Position numbers and translations under genes: made by a program. DNA of 60,000 bases from Hydractinia symbiolongicarpus (Eukaryota; Cnidaria; Hydrozoa; Anthoathecata; Hydractiniidae): NCBI RefSeq assembly GCF_029227915.1, contig NC_079882.1:5644001-5704000 (forward strand). The letters run 5' to 3'. Every line of letters starts with the position of its first letter. Positions within the stretch are counted from its first letter, which is position 1. Below, piece by piece: positions 23,218 to 35,732 of the stretch. Below the pieces are notes generated by a model. That model saw nothing but the letters and a program-made list of their open reading frames with translations, was not told where the DNA came from and did no database searches.

Positions 23218-26185
23218 ATGGTGCATGGTAAAATTTTGGCAATGCTTTTATCAACCCTCTTACTATATGGAATGATAAGAATCAACAAGGCTGCGCCAAG
23301 TCCTTGCCTTTACAAGTGTCGGACAACATTCGATCGATGTGCTTCGAGCAATGTGGAAGAGGAATTCGAGATTTGCAAGAAAACTCATCAAAAATGCTAC
23401 AAATCTTGCCTTGTCAAAAATGGTGAGAAAGTCGATCGTTTAAAAGAAGGGAATTTTAACAATCGATTTTAACAATAATTTGTTACCCGACATTTACATG
23501 AAAATATTTTTTTATAATTTGCACAAGTTATTAATAGAACTGTGAAGCTTTTTTATTCAACAAATCTGTATATATTGACTATGTATATAAAATATTCATT
23601 TTCCAAGAACTTTTCTCAAGAATAGAAAGTAGTGTAATCTATATTTTTATTTCTTAACCCCATACAGGTAAAGCTTATTGGAGTCAGGAAAATTTTAGAT
23701 TATTATTAAAAAAGCTCAAAGTTCATAGAGTTTTTATTTGAAGTAAAAACTGTAATCGTTTGGCAGGAGAAAGATGAAACAGAGAAATATATAAAACAGT
23801 AAACAGTTTTTTTGTTTTCTTCATGCAGTTTGAATGTCAATGTGTCGAACAATTATTGCTTAAAAAACCTCTACTCTTTAGACCTTATAGCTGCAGACAA
23901 TATGGAGTCAATAGGGCATGCTAAGTTCTGAATAAGGGCTTCTTTTCTTGAAAAAAAATTTGTAAGGTAATATCACAGTGTGAAGGTAAAAAATGCAACA
24001 AAGAACCATGAAGAACAACTCTAAAAAACAGCCCTATTCGATAGGGAAATAATATGGCTTCCAGAAAATATATACTTATATATAATTATGACATCTAGTA
24101 TGACCTTAGAAATATGAACAAATATTCAATTGCTGAAAAAAAATTTAACGACACACGGTCGTGTACACAATCTTTTATATATATAAACAATGCAAAATTT
24201 AAAAAATCGCCTTAAAATTCTAAAAATTTAAAAAAATTGCTAAACAGGTAAATAAACAATTTGTTTTGCAAATAATTGGTCAAATGACAAAAAAATTATT
24301 GTGTCGTAAGTATAGTTTTGTGAGAGATAAACTTATCGCAACTTTACCTCATTATTATTAAAGGAGAGGCGAACTACGCTGCGGCACGACTGCTGAATAA
24401 AAGTTTATGATAACTGTTGATTTTAAAGACCAGACTGATTGGCTTGCTCGCCTGCTCCATAAACTACTATAACTATAAACCATACATCATTTTGTTTACA
24501 TTTTTGTGAGTGCTGAATTATTTATAATTGAGTATTTTTACACATTTGTCAAACGGGTGGCTAAATTAAAAAACAATGGGACATATTCTCTCTTTATTGT
24601 GATGGTCACAGGGTCAATGTACAAAAAGTGACTTCATAAGAAAAAGTTGAAGATCAAAATGGCAAAAACAGCATGTAAGGAACATATTTTTATCATTTTG
24701 TACTACTTAACTGGCGAATAAAATAGCGAGTAACGATAAAGAAAGTAAAAAACCGAGGAAGAAAGATGAAGCCACCATATTGCACGCTCGATTTGCTATT
24801 GAAGGTTTCCGGTCTGTATATTTATTCAACTTTGGCGCTCTCCCGATAACAATCTTTATCGTTCGAAGTTGGTAGTATGTTGTGGAAAAGGGACTCAAAA
24901 CATGAAAAAATATTGTTTTTGATTATAACGGATATTTCTTTAGTTCAGAGAAGTTTAAGCGAAGATAATAATCATGATTATCCCAAGTAAAAGATGTTAT
25001 TTTGATGTTTACTAAAAAGTACATTTATCTTAGCAGGTTTTGGGATTTAGAAATCTATATATATCTCGCTTAAAATATATTTTCTGGCTGCCACACAATA
25101 GTTTCTTGTTAGCCTCTCCTTTAACCACACAAAGTAGATCGAATAAAAAAGCAGAATATGTCTTGTTTTAAATTTCAAACGAAACAGAATATATACATAA
25201 ACCCAAAGCCATAAAAGTAAACATTAAAATAAACAATTCGTCCTGTATAACCGTATTAAGGTAAACAATGGCTAAAAATTTTTTTGAGCAATTTTTCGTA
25301 AATGTCTAAACAATGTATGAACCGAAGTGCAAAAAAATCTTTTCAAGAATAAAATGTAGTTAACGAGAATTGAAATTTCAATTCAGAAAATTAGTACATT
25401 TTTACATTTTTTTTTAAGTCTCCTTTTTTTAAGAAAATGCTATCATATATAGTGAAACACATGCAATATAATTTGACGAGTATAAGACATGCAACTCACA
25501 AGGCTTTTAACAATCACTGTATCATCTGGTTTAGCAATACTCTAGATTACTGAATAGAATACAGGTCCTGAAAACGATTAAGTGTTCAATCTTTTAAACT
25601 ATGTGCATATACTTTGAAAATAAACAGTATTCGGATTAGGTCGGGACACAATGTCTACGTGGCAAAAATGTTATAGGCGCGCGACCACATTTCTGCATCC
25701 TTTTGGTGTATAGTTAGTCAACGGGAAAGAAAAATGCATCTAGTTTTTATTTCAGAAAGCAATGGAAATCTCTAGTGCCCATAACAAGGAGAAATTATAA
25801 TCCTTTTACTACAAAAACACCATATTAGCCAGCGTATTGCTTATATCGGTTCCACGATAGATTTTATGCACGAAATTGTTAAAACTTTGCTGGAAAAAAA
25901 ATGATTATCTGTCGATTGTATTGAGCGATAATAAAATTACGTTTTCTAATATGCTGGATAGCCAAATAAGACTTATTAAAATGTTTTGTATTGTAACTGA
26001 AGCACATAAGGTAATTACTAAAAGAAAACAATTAAAAAGAAAAAAATGTTAATGCCAACCTGTGATCTTTTTTAGGTAAACAAAATCTGGGTCTTGCAAA
26101 CACAAATATAGCAGCACTTAAATATAAAAGACAGATTGATCCTGTTGCCTTAGTTGCATTTAAAAAGAGAGATGAGAAAAATTAA
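23218..26185 (+). CDS. Small secreted cysteine-rich peptide, gene 1
   Basis: The 5' UTR exon ends at 23026 and the next exon starts at 23204 after ATTATAG. The first good-context ATG in frame is 23218. Residues 1-25 form a signal peptide (LLSTLLLYG core). The mature part has six Cys in mirror order: C-x3-C-x6-C-x11-C-x6-C-x3-C, suggesting two helices pinned by disulfides. At 23422 a good GTGAGA donor in phase 1 can join exon 26076-26185 (TTTTTTAG acceptor), adding about 37 residues, rich in Lys/Arg, with a stop at 26183-26185. If not spliced, the frame ends at 23472. I do not recognise the family; secretion and a toxin-like, antimicrobial or signalling role are inferences. The 2.65-kb intron holds a TTAA element. 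Confidence 0.6.
24358..25124. mobile_element. Third TTAA-flanked transposon, ~0.77 kb
   Basis: TTAA at 24358-24361 and 25121-25124 flank inverted termini AGGAGAGGCGAAC and GTTAGCCTCTCCT (one mismatch). It lies in the long intron of the cysteine-rich peptide gene. No transposase is seen. Confidence 0.6.
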
Positions 26186-28430
26186 GAAGTTTAATCACGT
26201 GGTCTGTTTATTGACAGAGAAAGTTTGTTTATGCTGTTTCTGATGATTTTGTCACTTCTTGTTGCCTGGCTGTCTGGTAATAAATGTCTTTTCTCAATTA
26301 GCAAAAAGTGTTCGGTTGATGCGGCACTGTAATTTCTGGTTTGATATGTTTAAATAAGTATTAAATTACGCAGTATTATACGTATTCTAACACAAGTAGG
26401 AAAACGTTTTCTATTGGACTTCAAATGGAACTGTTGTTGATAAAATTTTGCATAGCGGTGAATTGAGTTGACAAAGTTAAGATTTTAAATGTAACATTTC
26501 AAACTAACTGATGCATCTAGGAATAAAGAAAAAGATTATAATAAAGCAAATAAGGCCTTAGACAACCTAATCAATGCAGACAAACTCCACAACCAATTGA
26601 TAATAACAACACCATTCAATCTGAATGGCAAATCACACACAACAACAGACTTGTTGTATGAACTTGTTTTTTGTACTTTTTACTCCGTTCATCATCCAAT
26701 TAGCTTCAAAGTTTCAGGTTGGTAAAACCTTAAGGTAGTTTCTAGACTCTCTACATTCTTAAATATAAAACAAACATTAGAAATTTTAACTTGTTTTAAC
26801 TTGTTTTCCACTTGTAATCCGGTTTCTATTGCTGACGATTCTTGTATCAAACACCGATTTTTTAGAAACGCAACAAATTTGGCAAATGAAATCATCAGCT
26901 AAGTGGTTACCCAGCGTCTAAGAATAGTATGAAATTTTAACAGCCCAGCTAGTACAGTTTATTTTGGGTAATCGGGCTAAATGTCCCTAGTACAACGACG
27001 CAACACCTGTTAAAAGGTTCTGCTTCTCCACGCAAAAGGAAAAAAACCTTTTTAATCATAACGATAAATGATGAAAAAAAAAATCAAGCTACTTACATTT
27101 TTGAAGTAACAACCGCGTCCGAAACGCGATTACTACGCGGAAAAAATGACTGTTGTTTGTTATTAAAAACACCTTTCTCAAAGTCAGCCTCAGGAATAAA
27201 TGGATGTTTATGGGAACTCTGCGATGGTAACTGTCCATCCTTAAGACATAGTATAGACTGCATTGGCCCTGCCGCTGTAAAGCAATGGGTACAAATGCGA
27301 GGACGAAGATGACGATAACGACGAATTAAAAAGAGTGAGCATGACAGACTTGAAAACGTTGTCGATTAAGACATACAGTAGACCACTCTGTTAATGCAAT
27401 AAGAAATACGATACTACTTCGACAGAGCGATGCTTATTACAAAGTTATTACAAATTACAGAGCCCCATAACTTGTTTCATACACCTAACAAATAAACGTT
27501 CACATTAAACTAATCAAACTTGTCCTGGAATTTCTTAAATTTAACTTTTTCAACTTTTCAACAAATTTTAAACTATGTAGAATAGTAAACGCAGTTGAAA
27601 CTGTCCCTCAGCTGTCCGAAAAAAACGTAGGGCGATCCTGTGTTAAAGCCTGCTGAAGCGTATGGAATGAAGAAATTGTAAAATATAAATAAGTTCGTGG
27701 TTCAAGTCATATGCAATATCCTATTGTCTTTCTGAAGCCGATCTTAAGTATGAAGTTAAACTCGATACTAAGCACTTAAAGCAATTTTAGAATATGAAAT
27801 TTAAAAATAAATGACAACAGAATTGCCGGATATTTGTATTACCTTGTTACTAAATACTTTTAAAACAAGAAGTAGAAGGTTTCAAGTTGACGGTCTGACT
27901 CTTTGAAAGTGTTTGGTTTCACCATGCGCGATATAGCACTAGGACCTGGGGAGAAATCAAAAGCAAACACTTATTTTTAGAAGCCAAGCTCGTATCCACC
28001 CCTGATCTTCACGGGGGTAGAGGGAGAGGAAGGAAGAATTAAAATATTTAACGGACAGTGGTCAAGTGCATCATCTTGGCCAGATTCGAAGGCTTATGGC
28101 AAAAATACGCGGAAATTTGCATTTTCCTAAAAAACAACATCGGAATCTAAGTGTTAACATCTTAATTGATACTTCTTAGTAATTAGATGAAACTTAAAAC
28201 TAGTAATTAGAGTTGGTCAGTTATACTAAAAATATTTGTTTAACATTTGCGAAATATCATCAATACTAGCCTATTTATACTGGTTGTTAAGGCAATTAGC
28301 TAGTCAATGCATACCATATTAACTTTGTTTAGATAAAAAGTTTCGAAAAAAAAAGAAAACTCCAGCTACAAGTGCTAAAAAGAAAAAGTTGTCCCTGTAA
28401 ACCGTGTCCCGTAAATACTACAACTATAGC
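26186..28430. other. Intergenic, no gene recognised
   Basis: Only short frames. A GACGA-rich microsatellite-like patch lies near 27300-27325. Confidence 0.4.
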
Positions 28431-28769
28431 GCAAACCCTAGTGGCTATGGATCTCCTTTTGCAATCGCGAGGTCCATGGTTCAGTACACAGCTGACAGTG
28501 GGAAATTTGATTGCTGCCATTATGTTCATTTTGTAACTGTGCGAAGTTTGATTGGGAAGGCCAAACAGAAGTTATGGAGATAGGGAAAGCAACATCACCC
28601 GCTCCAATCACAATTCATTTGAAAAACCCTGGAATTAATAAGATTAAGAAATAGACTATTTTTAATGTATGGCCAAAAAGTCAAGCCAAGTAAAAGTTAT
28701 TGATTTCCGCCAGCGAAGGCAGAATCTTTAAAATCGCCTGATGAGATAGATAGAAAGATAGATAGAGAC
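28431..28769 (+). mobile_element. tRNA-derived SINE with (GATA)n tail
   Basis: CCTAGTGGCTATGG (A-box-like, 28437-28450) and GGTCCATGGTTCAGTAC (B-box-like, about 28471-28487) form a tRNA-like head. About 330 bp on, GATTTCCGCCAGCGAAGGC..AAAATCGCCTGATGAG runs into GATAGATAGAAAGATAGATA. The tail end matches the reverse copy at 11995-12062, supporting one SINE family. Confidence 0.55.
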
Positions 28770-28780
28770 AGCGCAGCTAT

Positions 28781-28885
28781 GAAGATCGTCTTATAATGCG
28801 CCATCTTTGATGTTATTAACGTTTCCCTTTAATAATTACGTCATTTCCTTCTATACAATTTTGCAAGCACGTAGACTAAGGGACC
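28781..28885 (-). repeat. Dispersed repeat, copy 2 (inverse of 10665-10795)
   Basis: ATGAAGATCGTCTTATAATG.. to ..CACGTAGAC is the reverse complement of the 10665 copy with few mismatches. Confidence 0.7.
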
Positions 28886-29246
28886 TAATGCACTTGTATA
28901 ATATCACTGATATCAATATAATTTCTTAAAATATGTTGAAAATATGTTTATAATTTGGTTACAATTTCTTATAATTTCTTATAATATAGCTATATGTATA
29001 ATTTCAACACCTGGCATGTGCGTCATAACGTCATAACTTGTTGCATGGCTATAATATCTGAATAAAGTCACCAGTTATTGGTGGTGATCTGGTCTCGAAT
29101 GCCTTTTGTTCGTGTGACAATAGATCTATTTCCTGCTAGCGTTGTTGTGGCAACGATGTTATGAAATGAAATGAAATTAGAACGATATAATAACAAACAA
29201 TAAACCGTCCGGTTTGATCACACATTCGTATTGTACACATACTTTA

Positions 29247-30792
29247 TCTCTTTAATAATAACCGTATTCCGTCTGTCTGTGTGTCCGCGAAAGCCGCGTC
29301 CCGTAACGGAAACACGAAATTTTGTAAATTACGCGCCGATACCAAATGCGATATATTTTTACCGACTTTGTTTTGACCGCTCGCGCGTGGAATACCATTC
29401 ACAACGCCTGATTCTTTTAAAAAAAACCAAGATTTTCGCGACCAGAAAGAGTCCAAGATCTTCGCGGAACGAACCGTGTTACACATGAACTAATAGTTGT
29501 ATGAAACCATTTTCCAAAAAAACTGTATCGCAACGGTTTAAATAAAAACTGAGAACACGTTTTTCGGAAAATGTTTCCAGTGAAAGTTCAAAAAAAAATT
29601 TGACACTGAGCTGAACGCTTAGTACAGTTAAACAGTGTTGCAAAGGCGTATAGAAATAATGCCAGTTTTAAAAAAAAGTTTCTTGCAAACTGTGTTTAAA
29701 TAAAAACACAAGAATAAGTCCTTTGCTAAGACAGGGCTAAGCGGTTAGTCCAGGTAAACAGTGTTGCACATCCATACAGGCATGATTCCGGAGAAAGTTT
29801 GAAAATTTAATGGCACAGTGGGCTGACCCCTTAGTACAGTTAAACAACGACACACATTCGCCTAGGCGTAACCCCTTTTAGTACAGGCAAACCACATCGC
29901 ACACATGCGCCTAGGCGTAACAGCCTTTTCCAAAAAAACAGTTCATTGTTAACACTGAGTATAGCGCTTAGTACAAATAAAATGTGGCGCACATGCCTAT
30001 AAGCTTAATAACCTTTTCCAAAATACTTTAGTTTAAATAAAAACACAGAAACAAACCGTCGTTTAACAACACGGGATAGGCACATAGCATAGGTACTTAA
30101 TGTCTCATTAATAAACTTTTGACTTTTGCTAAAGTTTATATTACAGTAAAGTGGTAGCTAACTACTTAATTGCATTTAGTATGAAAAAGATTACTTAAAA
30201 ATTCTGCTGCAGCCAACTGTATTTGGTTATACTTTTACATTTTAGCTAACCCCAGTCACAACCAAGTAAAAATCAGATTGGTGAAGATAACACAAAAATC
30301 AGAAATGTTAGCTAACATCTACGTTGGTAGCCAGAATCTTAAAATTGGTTTTGTTTAAGATTAATATATGGCTAGAGAACGTGACAGTAAGAGGCAAATA
30401 AAACTAATACAAAGCTTTAGGTGGCTGAATAATAGGTAGCTTAGCTAGCTAGCTAACTATAAAGTATAGGTGAATAAACATGTAAACAAATAGAAAAATA
30501 CCTGAAAGTAGTTTTAATAGAAACTGCAATCTTGTTAGAATACAAATAGAAGTATCAGAAAGAAAAAATAAAGCAAACAGTTCAGAAACTTTTCTTTCTC
30601 CAGCACTAAGTTGGTTCAATCTGCTTGCCAAATTTCGGACTGATAACGTAAAAACCGTTGCTAAGAAATATAAAAAGCTTTAGTTTCTGATTGGTCATTT
30701 ATATAAAACTCCGCTCGTGATTGGACCAGCGGGAACCCGTCCCTGTGGCAGCGGGGGAACGACGGGTTTTCGTCCCCGCGCTAGCGGGCTAG
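29247..30792 (+). mobile_element. Non-autonomous Helitron, ~1.55 kb
   Basis: The 5' end is TCTCTTTAATAATAACCG after an A (29246). The 3' end is a CCCGC/GCGGG hairpin followed by CTAG at 30789-30792 and then T, matching Helitron rules (5' TC, 3' hairpin plus CTRR, A|T target). The 5' 230 bp are nearly the same as the 5' end of the minus-strand element at 30864-32890, while the 3' end differs, so it is chimeric. The interior is made of degenerate ~100-130-bp units with GCTTAGTACAGTTAAAC. No coding function. Confidence 0.65.
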
Positions 30793-30863
30793 TATTTCGT
30801 GCGTGGTTAACACAAGTCGCTTTTGACGCACGAACATACAGACGACGGGTATTATTATAGAGA
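30793..30863 (-). mobile_element. Helitron 5'-end fragment
   Basis: On the minus strand TCTCTATAATAATACCCGTCG follows the Helitron 5' pattern. It is cut off by the 3' end of the element to its left. An almost identical fragment is at 41226-41296. Confidence 0.5.
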
Positions 30864-32890
30864 CTAGCCGGGAAACCCGGCGTCGAAACGCCGGGTTAAG
30901 CCACAAGTAAAGGTGTGATCCGGCATTGAACAATCTGTGGAGCGCTTAATAAGAGCCGTAAACTGTCCCACACGATCAGGTGGAGCGCTTTAGTACAGGT
31001 ATACAGTATGTCGTTAATCATTTGAAGCGCATACACCATTATAGTGTGCGACTGTAACATATTTTTCAAAAAATAACTTTCCCGCAACGATAACTGATAT
31101 AAAAACAGAGTTTACAAAGTGTTGTTACTCCATCATAGCAAAAACAATCGTCAATTTTATTTCATTTTGCGGAATAACTTTTTGCGCAAGTTAAAAAATT
31201 AATCGTGACACTGAGCTGAACGCTTAGTAAAGTTAAACCGTGTTGCACAGGCGTAAATCAAGTTAAGCGCATACACCATTATAGTGTGCGACTGTAACAT
31301 ATTTTTTTTAAATTACTTTCCCGCAACAATAGCTGATATGAAAACAGAGTTTAAAAACCGTTGTTACCCTGTCATAGCAAAAACAATCGGTCAATATTAT
31401 TTTATTTTGTGGAAAAGTGTTTTTAAAAGTTAAAAAATTAATCGTGACACTGGCCTGAGCGCTTAGTACAGTTATACCGTATTGTACAGCGTATAGGAAT
31501 AATACCCTTTTGAAAAAAACTTTCTCGCAGACACAGGGCTGAGCGGTTAGTCCAGGCGTGATTCCCAAGAAAGTTTAAAAATTAATTGTCACAGTGGTGG
31601 GCTGACCTTAGTATATACAGGTAAACGGTGTTGCACATGCCCATAGGCGTAACAGCCTTTTACAAAAAACAGTCTGTTTTTAACACTGGGCTAACCGCTT
31701 AGTACAGTTAAACACAGTTGAACAGGCGCATAAGGCGTATTACCCTTTTCCAAAAATGTTCATTGCAACTTCGGTTTAAATAAAAACACAGGGAACAGCC
31801 TGTCGTTACTCGTCCAGCCAAAACAATCGCTCAGCCATTTCATTTGCAGAAAAAGTTTGCAGAAAAATAATAAAATATGTAGCTATACCTAGCTAGCTAA
31901 CTGCATTTAGCATAAAAATTATATATTGCTTAAGATAGATAGATAGATAGATGTGCATATTTTACATGGCTAGCCTCACAAATATCGAGGGATATACCCT
32001 GTCTATTATTTCCAGGAGGGGCCATGGCTTAGATGGAGAGTCCTAGAGTATTTAATGCTCATTTTGAGCGACGCAGACCCAATTAGGGCCCGCGCTCTAC
32101 TAGACAACTCCCGGCAACATCCAACGGCCCACACAGTGTGCCATCTTCCCAATTTCCCTCACATGGCTTGGGTTAACCCGGGGCTATGGTAACATTCACT
32201 CGCCCATGTTGAATCGCCGTCAAGAGGAATCGAACCCCGGTCTCCCGCACAAAGTACGAGAGCTATAACCACTAATCTACGGCGCCTTAACAATATTGTT
32301 GTAGCCAAACTGCATTTTTATACTTTCACTTTTTAAGGAGCTAGCTAAATAGCCACAGCCTCAACATAAAAATAAATGTTGGCTAGGATAAATATCTTTT
32401 ATACCAAACAGAATAGCAATAAGTGAGGCTCTAGCTAGCTAGTAGCTATAGCTAGCTAATCTTCGTTCCTAGCCAAACATCCTAAAACTGGTGCGTTTAA
32501 GATCTGTACGTGGCTAAAAAACGTGACAATATATTTATCCTAACATTGAAAACAAACAGAAAACAAATATTACAAATATATAAGGCTTTTAGAAGATAAA
32601 AAAGTCAAACAGGCCTACAAACCTCACACACTGACCACAAACACGACCATTATCAAAATGGCCTTCGTTCCGCGAAGATCTTGGATTCTTTCTGGTCGCG
32701 AAAATCTTGGGTTTTTTTAAAAGAATCAGGCGTTGTGAATGGTATTCCACGCGCGAGCGGTCAAAACAAAGTCGGTAAAAATATATCGCATTTGGTATCG
32801 GCGCGTAATTTACAAAATTTCTTGCTTCCGTTACGGGACGCGGCTTTCGCGGACAGACAGACAGACGGAATACGGCTATTATTAAAGAGA
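30864..32890 (-). mobile_element. Non-autonomous Helitron, ~2.03 kb, carrying a SINE
   Basis: On the minus strand it starts TCTCTTTAATAATAGCCG (plus 32890 down) after A and ends with a CCCGGCGTTTCGACGCCGGG hairpin, TTTCCCGG and CTAG (plus 30864-30867) before T. The interior has repeated GCTTAGTACAG units. The second copy at 41297-42943 is highly similar but lacks the SINE at 31934-32286. Confidence 0.7.
31934..32286 (-). mobile_element. tRNA-derived SINE, ~350 bp, with (ATCT)n tail
   Basis: On the minus strand the head starts GGCGCCGTAGATTAGTGG (A box) and has GGGTTCGATTCC (B box, plus 32226-32236). The 3' tail is (ATCT)n at plus 31934-31952. Comparison with the empty site at about 42365 (GCTTAAGAATATTG) shows it is an insertion, with a short CTTAA-like duplication. 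Confidence 0.75.
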
Positions 32891-33062
32891 TTAGTCGTTG
32901 CCCGTGGAAAAACCCACGGGTTCGCCCGTCCATTACATTTACCCGTCGCAACAAAGTGGATAAAAATATATCGCATTTGATATTCGTGTTTCCGTAACAT
33001 CATCTTCTAACTCAGCGGGGGTCCGCGCAGAGACAGACAGACAACGGCTATTATTATAGAGA
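32891..33062 (-). mobile_element. 172-bp Helitron miniature (family with CCCGTGG hairpin)
   Basis: On the minus strand it starts TCTCTATAATAATAGCCG (plus 33062), after A, and ends with the hairpin CCCGTGGGTTTTTCCACGGG, then CAACGACTAA before T. It abuts the element at 30864-32890 head to tail. Near-identical elements lie at 47101-47273 and 55355-55527. Confidence 0.75.
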
Positions 33063-34130
33063 TCAGCCGGGAAACCCGGCGTCGAAACGCCGGGGTAAGC
33101 CACAAGTCAAGGTGTGACCCGCCATTGAACACTATGTGGAGCTCTTAATAAGAGCCGTAAACTGTACTACACGGTCAGGTGGAGCGCTTTAGTACAGGTA
33201 CGCAGCATGTCGTTAATCGAGTAAAGCGCACACAACACTATAGTGGTTCGGCTGTAGTGTATTTTTGAAAATATAACTCTACTGTAACTTTAGCCAAAAT
33301 AAAAACACAATTTACAACCATTTGTTACCCCGTCATAGGAAAAACAATTGGTCAATTTTATTTTATTTTGCGAAATAAGTTTCAGTAAAGGTTAACAAAT
33401 TAATTGTGACACTGGACTGAGCACTTAGTACAGGTAAATCGTGCGACACATGCGTTTAGGCTTAAGACCCTATTCAAAAAACTACTGAAGCTTTGGTTTA
33501 CAAAACACAGAATACACTCTGTTGAAACGCCGGGTTAAGCCACAAGTAGCTGTGTTACCCAGCGTTAAACACCAGATTGAGTGATTAATAAGAACCGTCA
33601 ACTGTGCCACACATTCAGGTAAAGCGCTTTAGTACAGCCATATAGTGTGTAGAAAATCAAGTGAAGTGCACACAACTTTATGGTGTTTCCGGTGTAATAT
33701 ACTATTCAAAAAATAATTTTCGACAACTTAGGTAAAATAAAATCCCAGATTACAATTCAATGTTACCCCGTCATAGCGAAAGCAGCTGGCCAACCTTCTT
33801 TATTTTTCAGGGAATGTTCCCGGGAAAAGTTCAAAAAAATGTTAAGCTGAGCGCTTAGTATAGGTAAACAGTGTGTACTTTTTTTCTGTAAAAAACGTTA
33901 TCACAACTTCGGTTAAACAGAAACACAGGAAACAGCCCGTTGTTACCCCGGCGTCGAAACGCCAGGGTAAGCCACAAGTCAAGGTGTGACCCGCCATTGA
34001 ACACTATGTGGAGCGCTTAATAAGAGCCGTAAACTGTACTACACTGTCAGGTGGAGCGCTTTAGTACAGGTACGCAGCATGTCGTTAATCGAGTAAAGCG
34101 CACACAACACTATAGTGTTTTGTAAAAACA
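33063..34130 (-). mobile_element. Helitron 3' end plus internal repeats, 5' end missing
   Basis: The end CTGA (plus TCAG 33063-33066) with the CCGGCGTTTCGACGCCGGG hairpin is followed by at least three re-starts of the same subsequence (CGAAACGCCGGG.. at about 33084, 33523 and 33950), i.e. a ~430-bp tandem duplication of the 3' region. Similarity stops near 34125. Confidence 0.6.
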
Positions 34131-34704
34131 ACAAGAAATGAAGCGGTTTGAACACTCACACAACACTATGATGATAAATAATAAAAATGTATTTATTAAA
34201 ATATAAAATATACAAAGATAAAATTTAGTATGAAATATTAAGGCACAAACTTACAGAAAGAGATGATGATAAATTGAATCATATTAAAAGTTATGACTAT
34301 TTTTCGATAACTGAGATATGGCTGGAGAGCATACAACTCGAGTCAATTTCGAACATTATAACCTTGTCAACATACAGTAAATCAAAACAATCATTTCAAG
34401 ACAATGAACACCCTCATTTGACGTGAGATTTCTCGAATATTTCTAGAATATATATCTACTGATTTCATTAGTTAGGGGAATACTATATAAAGCTACACGA
34501 TAATAAGAAAACAACAAAAAAAACGGTGCAATACGCAAAAAAAAAAAAACATAAACAAAAAATTTGGTCAATAAAGCGCGCTAATTGTGGTGGCTTTAAC
34601 TTTGATACTATTCGCGCCCGTTTCAGCTTTTCGTGTTACCACCATGACAGACCGCAGCCCATAACAAATCACACATTTCTACGAATGTGGAAAATTATAA
34701 GTAA
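34131..34704. other. Unassigned insertion between Helitron fragments
   Basis: AT-rich, unique within the window, with A-rich runs at 34510-34560. No terminal repeats or coding domain seen. Confidence 0.4.
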
Positions 34705-34844
34705 CTAGTCGTTAGCCCGTGGAAAATCCACGGGTTCGCCCGTCCTTTTAATACCACATTGCGTGCTTCTCGCTATTGCGCAGCTAAGCTACCATTTTGC
34801 GTGACTGACAGATAGACGTATACGGGTATTATATATAATATAGA
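34705..34844 (-). mobile_element. Helitron miniature, 140 bp
   Basis: On the minus strand it ends CCCGTGG..CCACGGGCTAACGACTAG (plus 34705-34708). The 5' side shows TATACGGGTATTATATATAA rather than the usual TCTC start. Related to 42944-43080 and to the fragment at 3745. Confidence 0.55.
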
Positions 34845-35041
34845 CTAGCAGGGAAATCCGGCGTCGAAACGCCGGGGTAAGCCACAAGTCAGAGTGTGAC
34901 CCGGCATTGAATGCTCTGTGGAGCACTTAATAAAAGCCGTAACTGTGTCACACGATCATGTGGAGCGCTTTTGTACAGGTTTAAAGAAATTAATTGTGAC
35001 ACTGGACTGGGCGCTTAGTACGGCTAAACCGTGTCACACAT
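34845..35041 (-). mobile_element. Helitron 3'-end fragment
   Basis: CTAG at 34845 followed by GCAGGGAAATCCGGCGTCG and the usual AAGCCACAAGTC sequence; it breaks off into the block starting at 35042. Confidence 0.55.
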
Positions 35042-35732
35042 GAACTAATAGTTGTATGAAACCATTTTCCAAAAAACTGTATCGCAACGGTTTAAATAAA
35101 AACTGAGAACACGTTTTTCGGAAAATGTTTCCAGTGAAAGTTCAAAAAAAAATTTGACACTGAGCTGAACTCTTAGTACAGTTAAACGGTGTTGCACAGG
35201 CGTATAGAAATAATGCCATTTTTAAAAAAAAGTTTCTTGCAAACTGTGTTTAAATAAAAACACAAGAATAAGTCCTTTGCTAAGACAGGGCTGAGCGGTT
35301 AGTCCAGGTAAACAGTGTTGCACATCCATACAGGCATGATTCCGGAGAAAGTTTGAAAATTTAATGTCACAGTGGGCTGACCCCTTAGTACAGTTAAACC
35401 ACGACACACATTCGCCTAGGCGTAACCCCTTTTAGTACAGGCAAACCATATCGCACACATGCGCCTAGGCGTAACAGCCTTTTCCAAAAAAACAGTCCAT
35501 TGTTAACACCATAGTCATAAGAAAAAAAGATAGTCTGGACAGTAACAATAGGCCATTGTTCTATCGTTTTGTGGCCGTTTCTAAACTCGGGCCCATTCTC
35601 TCGAATGCATCAAAATCTAAAATGGCGGTTTTCTAGCATGTTCGTTAGGGAAATCGAAAGTTTTGTTTGCTAACATTGGTTTTATTTTGGAAATTTACTT
35701 CGAAATTGTTATTTGATACGTTGAAAGTTGTT

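Noticed and set aside
24707-24898. 63-codon minus frame inside the TTAA element
   Set aside because: No similarity to a transposase or known domain; likely chance.
29231-32980. 80-120 codon frames at Helitron 5' ends (29231, 32589, 32681)
   Set aside because: The same terminal sequence read in several frames and both strands; non-coding transposon ends.
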